The position numbers and the translations under genes are program-made. From NCBI RefSeq assembly GCF_900102215.1, contig NZ_FNBG01000016.1:1-64000 (forward strand): 64,000 nt of DNA, written 5' to 3'. Positions 33,928 to 42,913 of this stretch are shown here, one piece after another; the first letter of the stretch is position 1, and the number at the start of each line of letters is the position of its first letter. The notes beneath the pieces were generated by a model that saw nothing but the letters and a program-made list of their open reading frames with translations, searched no databases and had not been told where the DNA came from. The DNA is from Fontibacillus panacisegetis. GTDB taxonomy: Bacteria > Bacillota > Bacilli > Paenibacillales > Paenibacillaceae.

Positions 33928-35382
33928 ATGAAAAAAAGATTACGTGTATTAACTCTATTTTTGTCAGTAATCATGATGTTATCACTATTATCCGCTTGCG
34001 GAGGAAACGGAAATAATTCTACAGCTTCTACAGATTCCGGTAACTCAGGTAGCAGTAATGGTGGTTCTGAGCCCAAAAAAGATACGATTACAGCACTATT
34101 ACCTCCAGTAACAGGAAACTTTCAAGCTAGATTTACTGAAATGGAAAAAGAATTCAATGAAATGTATCCTAATCTAACATTGAAAATCGAACCAGCAAGC
34201 TGGGAAGATATGACACAAAAACTTGATACTCAAGTAAATGCTGGTTCTCCTCCAGATATTGCTTGGATTGGTTCGACTGGACTTTCTAAATATGCTGCAC
34301 TAAATGTATTACTTGATCTTAATCCATACCTTTCTGATGAAGTGAAAGCAGACTATGATGCAGTTCCATTGCAATCTTTCCAATTGGGTGATGCTCAATA
34401 CGGTCTTCCAGCTTACATGGAAATTCACTCTATTGGTGGTAACAAACAGTTCCTTGAAGAAGCAGGTCTTGATTACAAATCAGTCCAACAAAACGGATGG
34501 ACTTACGATAAGTTCCGTGAAGCTATCGCTAAAGGGGTAGTGAAAAACGATAAAGGTGAAACAACTCGTTACGGTTTCGTATTCGCGACATCTGGTGTAA
34601 CATCTAAAGATTACCTAGGTATTATGGCGAAATCTGCAGGTCTTCCTGAATACTTCGATAAGGATCTTAAATACACTTACACTAGCAAAAATTTCCTAGG
34701 TCTTCTAACTTCTCTTCGTCAATTGATTGATGATGGTTCTATGCCGAAAGAGCTAAGCTCTATCGATGCAGGTAAACGTTGGAACATGTTCCTAACTGGT
34801 CAAACCATGATCACTGGTAAAGGTCTTTCATCTTTTGAAAACTCTGCTCGTCTAAACAATGAAAAAATTAAAGCTAATGATGGCTCTGCTGTAGCAAATT
34901 CTATCGAAGCAGATTACATTGTTCTTCCGGTTCCTACATTCAATGGTGCTGATTATGTTCCAACTTCTGTAGTTGATGGTTATATCGCACTTCGTGGTAA
35001 AAAAGATCCTTCTGAAGAACATAAACAAAACATTGCTCTTGCTATGACTTACTTGTCTTCAGGTCAAGTTGCTGCAAATTACAGCAGCGAGATCTTTACA
35101 ACACCAGTTACAGCATCTGCACGTGCTTTAGAACCAGCCGAGTCATTTGAACGTAACGCAGATAATGTCGCTGCAAGTGACATCATGAAGTCAAAAGCTA
35201 TACCGGCTCGTACGGACATTCCTACTGATCTAGCTGCTGAAGCCATTAAAATTGAAACAGAAGTAATCATTCCTAAGCTACAAGCATTACTTGCAAATGA
35301 GATTACTCCACAACAAATGTATGATGCAGTTAAAGCTGCAGCTACTAAGTCCTTCGGTGCAGATGGTGTTGTAGTTGACTAG
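33928..35382 (+). CDS. ABC sugar transporter substrate-binding lipoprotein
   Basis: The 484-residue protein has a lipoprotein signal with lipobox LLSAC (Cys near residue 26), a Gly/Asn/Ser linker and a type-1 extracellular solute-binding fold (MEKEFNEMYPNLTLKIEPASWEDM, QVNAGSPPDIAWIGS, then YGLPAYMEI). It is anchored outside the membrane and delivers substrate to the two permeases that follow. The ATG at 33928 follows TGAGGAGG. Position between murQ and anmK makes MurNAc, GlcNAc-MurNAc or a muropeptide sugar the likely ligand. Confidence 0.9.
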   Translation: MKKRLRVLTLFLSVIMMLSLLSACGGNGNNSTASTDSGNSGSSNGGSEPKKDTITALLPPVTGNFQARFTEMEKEFNEMYPNLTLKIEPASWEDMTQKLDTQVNAGSPPDIAWIGSTGLSKYAALNVLLDLNPYLSDEVKADYDAVPLQSFQLGDAQYGLPAYMEIHSIGGNKQFLEEAGLDYKSVQQNGWTYDKFREAIAKGVVKNDKGETTRYGFVFATSGVTSKDYLGIMAKSAGLPEYFDKDLKYTYTSKNFLGLLTSLRQLIDDGSMPKELSSIDAGKRWNMFLTGQTMITGKGLSSFENSARLNNEKIKANDGSAVANSIEADYIVLPVPTFNGADYVPTSVVDGYIALRGKKDPSEEHKQNIALAMTYLSSGQVAANYSSEIFTTPVTASARALEPAESFERNADNVAASDIMKSKAIPARTDIPTDLAAEAIKIETEVIIPKLQALLANEITPQQMYDAVKAAATKSFGADGVVVD

Positions 35383-35402
35383 TCTGTCCTAGACTGACAT
35401 GT

Positions 35403-35441
35403 GAAAGCTGTACGTAGCTATAACGTACAGCTTTCCTTCTA
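35403..35441 (+). terminator. Strong intra-operon hairpin after the binding-protein gene
   Basis: GAAAGCTGTACGT and ACGTACAGCTTTC form a perfect 13-bp stem with a seven-base loop, followed by CTTCT. Such hairpins after binding-protein genes protect the upstream mRNA or terminate partly, so more binding protein than permease is made. Confidence 0.75.
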
Positions 35442-35488
35442 AATTAGTGTTGAGCTTGTACTGTTTTTAAGAAGAGAGGTGCAACCCA

Positions 35489-36391
35489 ATGAATCAAACG
35501 TTGACTAAAAGAAAAAAATTGAAACTCGAAAGTGACTCAGGTTGGGGATACGCGTTTATCGCAGTAGCACTTATTGCGTTTTGTTTATTTACCGCATATC
35601 CAGTCATCAATGCTTTTATTATCAGTTTACAAGAATATGGTCCATTAGGGTCCACTTTTGTCGGCCTGGAAAACTTCGCTAACTCATTTTCAGATGAACT
35701 TTTCTGGAAAGCATTGAAAAATACATTAGTGTATACCCTATTAACTGTTCCATTTAATATTTTTCTATCCTTCTTAATTGCAATTTTGATTATTCCTTTC
35801 AAGAAAAGAACACAAACAATCTTTAAAGCACTATATTACTTGCCAGCTGTAGCATCTGGTGTAGCGCTTGCTGTTGTATGGTTATGGATCTTCGATCCCT
35901 TGAAAACAGGTATTTTCAATCAGTTGGTGGGTTTCTTCGGTGTATCTAATCAAAACTGGCTTGGTTCCAGTGCAACTGCAATGTTTTCACTTGTATTAAT
36001 GTCATGGCTATCAAGTCACGGTACAGCAATTATTATTTATCTAGCTGCATTACTCGGTATTGATAACAGCTATTATGAAGCAGCTGAAATTGACGGCGCG
36101 ACATTCTTGCAAAAGCTTTGGTTTATCGTCGTTCCTTTCCTTAAGCCAACAACGCTATTCCTACTTGTTACTGGTGTCATTGGTTCATTCCAAGTATTCC
36201 AAAACGCTTATCTTATGACAGGCGGTGGACCAGACCATGCTACAACAATGGTAGGTTTGTTAATCTTTAACAATGCGTTCACATATTTTGAGTTTGGTGA
36301 GGCGGCAGCACAATCATTAGTTCTAGCAGCGATTATCGGATTTATTTCATTCCTTCAATTTAAGTTTATAGGTAAAGATGTAGAATACTAA
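35489..36391 (+). CDS. ABC sugar transporter permease (MalF type)
   Basis: The 300-residue protein has six membrane spans and the coupling-helix motif EAAEIDGATFLQKLWFIVVP. The N-terminal half is typical of sugar permeases (FTAYPVINAFIISLQEY, FVGLENFANSF). The ATG follows AGAGAGGTG. It pairs with the next permease; no ATP-binding gene is encoded in the operon, so a shared MsmX-type ATPase is presumed. Confidence 0.92.
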   Translation: MNQTLTKRKKLKLESDSGWGYAFIAVALIAFCLFTAYPVINAFIISLQEYGPLGSTFVGLENFANSFSDELFWKALKNTLVYTLLTVPFNIFLSFLIAILIIPFKKRTQTIFKALYYLPAVASGVALAVVWLWIFDPLKTGIFNQLVGFFGVSNQNWLGSSATAMFSLVLMSWLSSHGTAIIIYLAALLGIDNSYYEAAEIDGATFLQKLWFIVVPFLKPTTLFLLVTGVIGSFQVFQNAYLMTGGGPDHATTMVGLLIFNNAFTYFEFGEAAAQSLVLAAIIGFISFLQFKFIGKDVEY

Positions 36392-36409
36392 GGAAAGGGG
36401 CAGAATACT

Positions 36410-37270
36410 ATGGGTTTGTACAACAATGGCTTAAGAAGCAAAGGGTATCTGTTCGTCCGTAATGGTCTAATCATTACGTTCCTTATCCTATTTGCTGCAG
36501 CTACCATTTTCCCGATATACTTTATGATCATTTCCTCGTTTGGTGATCCGGTAGAAGCTGGCGCAATGAGTTATTCTATCTTTCCATCGAAGATTTCATT
36601 TGAATCATATAAATTTTTCTTTAAATTCAGCCCCCATTCATTGGACTGGTTATTGAACTCCTTTATTGTAGCAGCGTGTATTACGGTATCTAACGTATTT
36701 TTTGCTACACTTGCGGGATATGCTTTTGCAAAAATGAAATTTAAAGGAAAAAATATTTTGTTCGCTATTTTGCTAGGATCTATGATGATTCCTGGTCAAG
36801 TAACACAGGTTCCGCTATATATTTTGATCGTAAATGTCTTTGATTTACAAAATACGTACACTGCTTTGATTATGCCAAGCTTAGTTACGGTGTATAACAT
36901 TTTCTTGGTTAAACAGTTCATGTCTTCGATTCCAGTCGAAATTATTGAGGCTGCTAAAATCGAAGGTTGTTCTCAACCTAAAATCTTCTGGCATATCATT
37001 ATGCCTCTATCTAAAACAGTTATGGCAGTTCTAGCTATCCTAACGTTCATGGCGGCATGGAATGACTTCTTCTGGCCATTCCTAGTAACGAATACTATGG
37101 ATATGCAAACCATTCAAGTCGGCTTGAAAAACTTCCGCTTTGCGAATACAACTTACTTTGCACCAATGATGGCGGGGGCAACCATTTCAGCAGTTCCAAT
37201 GTTTATTTTGTTCTTCAGTTTACAAAAATACTTCCTTGAAGGGGTAACCGTTGGAGCGGTGAAAGGTTAA
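36410..37270 (+). CDS. ABC sugar transporter permease (MalG type)
   Basis: The 286-residue, six-span protein has the motif EIIEAAKIEGCSQPKIFWHIIMPLSK and the C-terminal GVTVGAVKG typical of MalG-type (CUT1) permeases. The ATG lies 18 bases after the previous stop with an AAGGAAAGGGG site. Its stop overlaps the anmK start (TAATG), linking uptake to the first recycling kinase. Confidence 0.92.
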   Translation: MGLYNNGLRSKGYLFVRNGLIITFLILFAAATIFPIYFMIISSFGDPVEAGAMSYSIFPSKISFESYKFFFKFSPHSLDWLLNSFIVAACITVSNVFFATLAGYAFAKMKFKGKNILFAILLGSMMIPGQVTQVPLYILIVNVFDLQNTYTALIMPSLVTVYNIFLVKQFMSSIPVEIIEAAKIEGCSQPKIFWHIIMPLSKTVMAVLAILTFMAAWNDFFWPFLVTNTMDMQTIQVGLKNFRFANTTYFAPMMAGATISAVPMFILFFSLQKYFLEGVTVGAVKG

Positions 37271-38478
37271 TGGACAAACAATCAAAAGTTGATGCAGCGT
37301 ACTTAGTTGGCTTGATGTCTGGTACATCAGTAGATGGTATTGATGCAGCAGTAGTTAAACTTTCTCCACCAGCCGAAAGAGAGCAGGGAGTAGAGGTTGA
37401 ATTACTGGCTTTTGAGAACACTCCTTTTGAGGTGCAAGTTAGAAACTCAATATTTGAGCTTTTTGATCCCGCTAATGCGACGATTGATAAGGTTGGCGCG
37501 ATGAATATGTGGCTTGGCGAACTATACGCCCAAGCCACATTATCCATTATAGGGAAAAGCGGACTTTCGCCTTCGCAAATATTTGCAGTGGGATCACATG
37601 GTCAAACGATCTATCATGCACCGGAAGAGAATGTTATGGGCGACTATAACCTGCATTGTACTGTTCAAATCGGAGATGGTGCAGTGATCGCGAATCGCAC
37701 AGGAATTCCTTGCGTATCAGATTTTCGAGTCGCTGACATGGCAATGGGTGGACAAGGAGCACCGTTAGTACCATTTACCGAATATTTATTGTTTAGCAAT
37801 CCAGAGACAACACTTCTGATGCAAAATATAGGCGGCATAGGCAATGTAACTGTTTTGCCTGCAAATGCCTCACCGGAAGGGGTGTTTGCTTTTGACACTG
37901 GTCCTGGAAATATGATTATCGATGGGCTTGTATCGCAATTATATGCGCCAATGACGATGGATGTTGGCGGCGAAATTAGCGCGAGCGGTCAAGTGATTGA
38001 TGAACTATTGAAATGGATGCAGCAAGATGAATATTATAAGATGCCTTTACCCAAATCAACAGGCAGAGAACGGTTTGGTGGGCAATATGTTGCGCAAATT
38101 ATGGAACTGACGAGGGCTAATAACTGGACAGCTGAAGATGTCGTTGCAACAGCTACGTACTTAACAGCATGGAGCATCGTCGATAGCTATGAACGGTATA
38201 TTGCGCCTAAACATCAAGCTCAGCAATTGTTAATTGGCGGTGGCGGCAGCTATAACAAAACGTTATTGCGTGATTTGCAGCAATTGTTTACACCGCATAA
38301 GGTGCAAGTGCTAACACAGGAAGATATCGGCGGCAATAGTGATGCTAAGGAGGCAATTGCTTTTGCTATGCTAGCATATTACACGATGAAGCGCTTACCT
38401 AACAATATTCCACTAGTAACTGGAGCTTCTCAACCAGTGATAATGGGAAAGGTTTCCTACCCCTATCTTGGACGTTAA
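37270..38478 (+). CDS. anmK: Anhydro-N-acetylmuramic acid kinase
   Basis: The 402-residue enzyme of the ASKHA fold begins VGLMSGTSVDGIDAA and has VGSHGQTIYHAP, QIGDGAVIANRTGIPCVSDFR, GGQGAPLVPFTEYLLF and FDTGPGNMIIDGL. It converts 1,6-anhydro-MurNAc and ATP to MurNAc-6-P, the MurQ substrate. The ATG overlaps the previous stop by one base. Confidence 0.96.
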   Translation: MDKQSKVDAAYLVGLMSGTSVDGIDAAVVKLSPPAEREQGVEVELLAFENTPFEVQVRNSIFELFDPANATIDKVGAMNMWLGELYAQATLSIIGKSGLSPSQIFAVGSHGQTIYHAPEENVMGDYNLHCTVQIGDGAVIANRTGIPCVSDFRVADMAMGGQGAPLVPFTEYLLFSNPETTLLMQNIGGIGNVTVLPANASPEGVFAFDTGPGNMIIDGLVSQLYAPMTMDVGGEISASGQVIDELLKWMQQDEYYKMPLPKSTGRERFGGQYVAQIMELTRANNWTAEDVVATATYLTAWSIVDSYERYIAPKHQAQQLLIGGGGSYNKTLLRDLQQLFTPHKVQVLTQEDIGGNSDAKEAIAFAMLAYYTMKRLPNNIPLVTGASQPVIMGKVSYPYLGR

Positions 38479-38490
38479 CTGGAGGCTTGA

Positions 38491-39462
38491 ATGATGCAAA
38501 TCAGACCCTTTTTAATTGAAGATCACTCTGCAGTTGTAGAGCTTTGGAATCGTGAGGCTACAAAATATGACTATAAGCCGTTTACAGAGCAAGAGTTTCA
38601 AGATACATTCATTGATCAACCTTATTTTGACGCTCACTGTATGTGGGTAGGTAGTAATGAAAAAGGGATTGTTGGTTTTGCAGCTGGCTGCAGTGGTGAT
38701 GATCTCCCTCTTGGAGATGTGTCCGGCTACATTACCAGTGTAATTATTGATGCTGATGTGGCTTCTCTAGAGCTTTACGATGCTTTTCTATTGCTCTTAG
38801 AAGAAAGATTTCAAGAGCTTGGAAAAAAACAAGCGGATGTATTGTTTTTTAATCCAGTAAAGCTGATATGGAATATTCCAAGTGCGCCGCAGCATGAGCA
38901 TAATAATGCTCCAGGCATCAGTAAGGACCAGCCATTATATGAAGCTCTAATTGCTAGAGGCTACGAAGATCGAGCGACGCAATGCGGCATGTATTTGAAA
39001 CTTGGAAGCTTTATTGTTCCCGAAGATATTTTAGGTAAGGAAGCTAAAGCAAATAACAAGGACTATTACGTTGAACCCTATGTACCTGAGTTACATACAG
39101 GGCTTGAAGCAACGCTTGCTGCTCTGCAAAATCCGCAGTGGGAGAAGGATGTTGTTTCTTTCGTGAAGGATGGCGCTCCTCTTGTGGTAGCTGTGCACGG
39201 CAACGAGGTAGTTGGCTTTGCAGGTCCAATTATTTCACAACCGAATGGTCGAGCATTTTTTTGCGGTATCGGGGTGCATCCTGAGCATGAGGGCTATGGC
39301 CTCGGCAGTGTACTATTTTTCCGAATGGTTGAAGCTTTTCAAAATGTGGGCTGTCAATATATCTCTTTATTCACTGGAAGTAATAATCCGGCTATTCGAA
39401 TCTATCAAAAAGCTGGCTTTAATATTGAAAAACAATTTTCTATATTACGGAGGGAACTTTAA
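38491..39462 (+). CDS. Tandem GNAT acetyltransferase, GlmA-like
   Basis: The 323-residue protein has two GNAT domains. The N-terminal one (about 1-170) is degenerate. The C-terminal one (about 185-320) has the acetyl-CoA loop HPEHEGYGLGSVLF and the ending SLFTGSNNPAIRIYQKAGF. In Clostridium acetobutylicum a two-domain GNAT called GlmA, encoded beside nagZ and murK, N-acetylates glucosamine ends of cell-wall sugars so they can be recycled. The same neighbours here suggest the same job; sequence identity could not be measured. ATG at 38491 or 38494 after TGGAGG. Confidence 0.75.
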   Translation: MMQIRPFLIEDHSAVVELWNREATKYDYKPFTEQEFQDTFIDQPYFDAHCMWVGSNEKGIVGFAAGCSGDDLPLGDVSGYITSVIIDADVASLELYDAFLLLLEERFQELGKKQADVLFFNPVKLIWNIPSAPQHEHNNAPGISKDQPLYEALIARGYEDRATQCGMYLKLGSFIVPEDILGKEAKANNKDYYVEPYVPELHTGLEATLAALQNPQWEKDVVSFVKDGAPLVVAVHGNEVVGFAGPIISQPNGRAFFCGIGVHPEHEGYGLGSVLFFRMVEAFQNVGCQYISLFTGSNNPAIRIYQKAGFNIEKQFSILRREL

Positions 39463-39464
39463 AG

Positions 39465-40169
39465 ATGAGCGAAAAATTAACAGTATTAGCAATTGGAGCA
39501 CATGTTGGTGATGTGGAACTAGCTTCTGGTGGTGTACTCGCGAGTCATAGTTTAAAGGGAGATCACATTGTGACACTAGCATTAACTGCAGGTGAGAGAG
39601 GTGTGCCAGCAGGACAGGATATGAAGGAATATCGTCAGCAAAAAGTGAAAGAGGCGCATGTTTTTGCGGAAATGCTTGGCGGTGAAGCAATAGTATTTGA
39701 TTATTGTGACGGAGAATTGCCTGATAATCTACAAGTTCGTATGGAAGTCTGCGATGTGATTCGTCGCGTGAAGCCTAACATTATTATTACACACTGGAAA
39801 AACAGTATGCATAAGGATCATGCGCTAACGCATCATATTGTTAACGATGCTCGTTTCTATGCAGGCTTGGCATCCTTTGAACGTGAGCTTCCAGCTCATT
39901 TTGCAGCAAGATTATATTATTCTGAAAACTGGGAAGATGCGGTTGATTATGTTCCTTACGTATATGTAGATTTCGATCAAGCTGCATTTGATTTATGGAT
40001 CGATGCATTAAGCAAGCATTGGTTTGTGACGAATAGTAAATCTTTCAAATACATGGATTACTATAAAGCGTTAGCAGTAGTTCGCGGCTGTGAAGCAAGA
40101 AAGTCATATGCAGAAGCATTTATGGTGCCTGCTGAAACGATGAAGGTTAGACAGTCTAGTCTTTGGTAG
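39465..40169 (+). CDS. PIG-L-family (LmbE-like) deacetylase homologue with altered motif
   Basis: The 234-residue protein has the PIG-L fold start LTVLAIGAHVGDVELASGG, the zinc-site HKDH in THWKNSMHKDHALTHH, and a typical central block (LALTAGERG...YRQQKVKEA). The usual AHPDD motif reads AHVGD, so the Asp that acts as general base in MshB-like enzymes is replaced by Gly while the metal-binding His and Asp remain. It may act on N-acetyl amino-sugars or have another hydrolytic role. It sits between the GlmA-like gene and namZ with three-base and 15-base gaps. Confidence 0.8.
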   Translation: MSEKLTVLAIGAHVGDVELASGGVLASHSLKGDHIVTLALTAGERGVPAGQDMKEYRQQKVKEAHVFAEMLGGEAIVFDYCDGELPDNLQVRMEVCDVIRRVKPNIIITHWKNSMHKDHALTHHIVNDARFYAGLASFERELPAHFAARLYYSENWEDAVDYVPYVYVDFDQAAFDLWIDALSKHWFVTNSKSFKYMDYYKALAVVRGCEARKSYAEAFMVPAETMKVRQSSLW

Positions 40170-40184
40170 GAGGCCAGATTTCAT

Positions 40185-41327
40185 ATGGTGTTAAATGGAA
40201 TAGATTCTATTACGAAGTATCGTCATTTGTTTAAAGGCAAGCGCGTCGGATTAATTACAGCCCCGACAGGGCTTACGAAAGATTTTGAATCTACGATTAC
40301 TATTTTACATGAAAACTTTAATCTTACCGCGATGTTTTCGCCTGAACATGGCGTTCGCGGAGATTTGGATGCAGGGGCATTAGTAGACACATATAGGGAT
40401 CATTTTACGAATGTTCCGGTCTACAGTTTGTACCGCAAAGATTCCAAGCGTTTGACAAAGGAAATGCTGGAGGAAGTAGATATCGTTGTGTACGATATCC
40501 AAGATGTGGGTGTACGCTATTACACATTTATTTATACGATGCTGTATGCACTTGAAGATTGTGCGAAGGCAGGCGTAGAATTTGTTGTTCTTGATCGTGT
40601 TAATCCGCTTAACGGGGTCACCGTAGAAGGCAATATTTTGAAGCCGGGCTTCAAATCATTTGTCGGAAATTACGAGCTGGCTGCCAGATATGGCCTAACA
40701 GCGGGTGAAGTAGCAACGATGGCAAATGATCAAATGAATTGGAACGCATCACTTCATGTCGTTCGTTTGGAAGGCTGGGAACGGAGCATGTCCTTCCCGG
40801 ATACAGGATTGACATGGGTACATCCTTCACTTGGGATGCCGCGATATGAAACAGCGTTATTATATACGGGGACATGCTTATTTGAAGGCACGAACTGCTC
40901 CGAGGGACGTGGTACAACGTTCCCATTTGAAATGATTGGTGCTCCATTCATTCAAGCACAACAATTGGCAGATGAGATGAACGCAAAAGGAATTCCTGGC
41001 GTACGTTTCCGTCCTGTTTATTTTAAGCCGACATCATCTAAGCATACTGGCGAGCTATGCGGTGGCGTTCAACTTTATATTACAGATATTCAAGTGTTGA
41101 AGCCGTTAGAGGTTGGCGTAACCTTATTGTTTACGATCAGAGATTTGTATGAGCCATTTTCGTTCCTGCCTCCTGTGAAGGAGGGGTCACGCCCATTTAT
41201 TGATTTGCTTGGTGGAGATAGCATGTATCGTCCGGAAAATATTCAAGCAAAACAACTGCTTGAGCAGTTTGCAGAGGAAAGCAAGCAATTTGCGGAAATG
41301 AAACGGCAATATCATTTATATCGCTAG
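40185..41327 (+). CDS. namZ: Exo-beta-N-acetylmuramidase NamZ (DUF1343, GH171)
   Basis: The 380-residue protein has the DUF1343/YbbC core: GKRVGLITAPTGLTKD, MFSPEHGVRGDLDAG, VDIVVYDIQDVGVRYYTFIYTM, VVLDRVNPLNG, and LFEGTNCSEGRGTTFPFE. Bacillus subtilis NamZ removes terminal non-reducing MurNAc from peptidoglycan fragments. Unlike that secreted enzyme, this one starts directly with MVLNGIDSITKYRH and has no signal peptide, so it should act in the cytoplasm on imported oligosaccharides. The ATG follows AGGAGGCC. Confidence 0.9.
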   Translation: MVLNGIDSITKYRHLFKGKRVGLITAPTGLTKDFESTITILHENFNLTAMFSPEHGVRGDLDAGALVDTYRDHFTNVPVYSLYRKDSKRLTKEMLEEVDIVVYDIQDVGVRYYTFIYTMLYALEDCAKAGVEFVVLDRVNPLNGVTVEGNILKPGFKSFVGNYELAARYGLTAGEVATMANDQMNWNASLHVVRLEGWERSMSFPDTGLTWVHPSLGMPRYETALLYTGTCLFEGTNCSEGRGTTFPFEMIGAPFIQAQQLADEMNAKGIPGVRFRPVYFKPTSSKHTGELCGGVQLYITDIQVLKPLEVGVTLLFTIRDLYEPFSFLPPVKEGSRPFIDLLGGDSMYRPENIQAKQLLEQFAEESKQFAEMKRQYHLYR

Positions 41328-41344
41328 AGGGTGGTGAGCAATTG

Positions 41345-42907
41345 ATGAAAACAATAGAACAAATGAGCTTACGCGAAAAGATCGGGCAAATGTTCGTGAC
41401 AGGCTTCCCATCAACTGAGATCACTCCTGGGCTGAGGGAAGTCATTGAGCAATATAAAGTCGGCAATATTATTTTATTCTCACATAATATCGACAATAAA
41501 CATCAATTAGGTGAGCTTGTTACTGAACTACAGCAATGGTTCACAACACATACAGGCATCCCGGGTTTTATTACGATCGACCAAGAGGGCGGTCGAGTAA
41601 TTCGAATGCCTAAAGATGCGACAAATGTTGCTGGAGCAATGGCAATTGCTTCATCAGGACGACCTGAAAATGCGTACGCGGCAGGTAGAATGACTGCAAG
41701 GGAATTGAAAGCTTTGGGCATTAACTTCAACCTTGCACCGGTTATGGATGTTAACAATAATGCATTGAATCCGGTCATAAACGTTCGCTCTTATGGTGAT
41801 TCTGTTGAAACTGTTTCACAGTATGGGGTTCAAATGATGAAGGGATTGCTCGATGGCGGCGTCATGTCATCGCTTAAGCATTTTCCAGGTCACGGTGATA
41901 CCAATGTCGATTCACATATTGGCTTGCCTACAATTGAAAAAACACTTGAGGAATTAGAGCAGCTTGAGCTGCTGCCGTTTAAGGCTGCAATTGAGCAAGG
42001 TGCGCAAGCGATTATGAGTGCACATATTTTATTCCCACAAATCGAAAAGTCCGGTGTGCCGGGAACAATGTCCTACACGATTATTACAGAAATATTAAAA
42101 GAGAAATTAGGATATAAAGGGTTAGTGGTATCGGATTGTTTGGAAATGGACGCGATTAAACGCTACTATGGTACGGCAAAGGGAGCGTTAGGAGCTGTTA
42201 AAGCAGGTATTGATTTGGTATTCATTAGTCATACGGCTGAAACGGTGAAGGAAGCAGTTCTTTTGATCGAAGAAGCTGTAGCAATCGGTGATTTGGATGA
42301 AGCGGTAATTGATGCAGCTGTTACAAAAATTTTAGCTTATAAAGCACAATATGCGACTATTGAGGAACCAGATTACGAAGTGGTTGGCTGCGATGTGCAT
42401 CGCCGTGCTAATGAGCTAATGCGTACGGAAACGATTTGTCACATTAAAGGTGAGCTTGAAACAATTCAACCAGGTGATGACCAAGTATTGTTTATCGGCT
42501 CCTACTCATATCGCACCGATCTTGCGTCCAGCAGTGTAAATCAAGATCTTAACTTCCCGCAATATATGGGTGAGAAATTTAATGTAGCGTATGAGATTAT
42601 TGACATTGATCCGAGTGATGAGCAAATCAACGCTATACTGCAAAAAGTACAAGGCTACAAGCATATTGTAATCGGCTTGTTCAATGCGCGTGAAAACAAA
42701 GGTCAGCTTGCGCTTGTTCAGAAGCTGTTGGCAGCTGGCTGCAAAGTAACGGCCATTACATTAGGTCGCCCGTATGATTTATCATTAATCGAAGGTGAAT
42801 TCTGTGGAATTGCGGCATTTGAGTATACTCTAGATGCTTTCAAATCAGTCGTTCCAATTCTAAATGGTGAGATTGCACCTACTGCCAATATTACGATTCA
42901 GCTTTAG
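41345..42907 (+). CDS. nagZ: Beta-N-acetylglucosaminidase NagZ (GH3), cytoplasmic
   Basis: The 520-residue protein has the GH3/NagZ marks LREKIGQMFVTGF, FITIDQEGGRV, LAPVMDVN, the His/Asp catalytic loop KHFPGHGDTNVDSHIGLP and the nucleophile region LVVSDCLEMDAI. A C-terminal domain (about 355-520) follows. It removes GlcNAc from non-reducing ends of peptidoglycan fragments. It lacks a signal peptide, whereas the Bacillus subtilis enzyme is exported, so it fits intracellular processing after uptake. The ATG at 41345 follows AGGGTGGTGAG; TTG at 41342 is the alternative. Confidence 0.93.
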   Translation: MKTIEQMSLREKIGQMFVTGFPSTEITPGLREVIEQYKVGNIILFSHNIDNKHQLGELVTELQQWFTTHTGIPGFITIDQEGGRVIRMPKDATNVAGAMAIASSGRPENAYAAGRMTARELKALGINFNLAPVMDVNNNALNPVINVRSYGDSVETVSQYGVQMMKGLLDGGVMSSLKHFPGHGDTNVDSHIGLPTIEKTLEELEQLELLPFKAAIEQGAQAIMSAHILFPQIEKSGVPGTMSYTIITEILKEKLGYKGLVVSDCLEMDAIKRYYGTAKGALGAVKAGIDLVFISHTAETVKEAVLLIEEAVAIGDLDEAVIDAAVTKILAYKAQYATIEEPDYEVVGCDVHRRANELMRTETICHIKGELETIQPGDDQVLFIGSYSYRTDLASSSVNQDLNFPQYMGEKFNVAYEIIDIDPSDEQINAILQKVQGYKHIVIGLFNARENKGQLALVQKLLAAGCKVTAITLGRPYDLSLIEGEFCGIAAFEYTLDAFKSVVPILNGEIAPTANITIQL

Positions 42908-42913
42908 GGGGAT

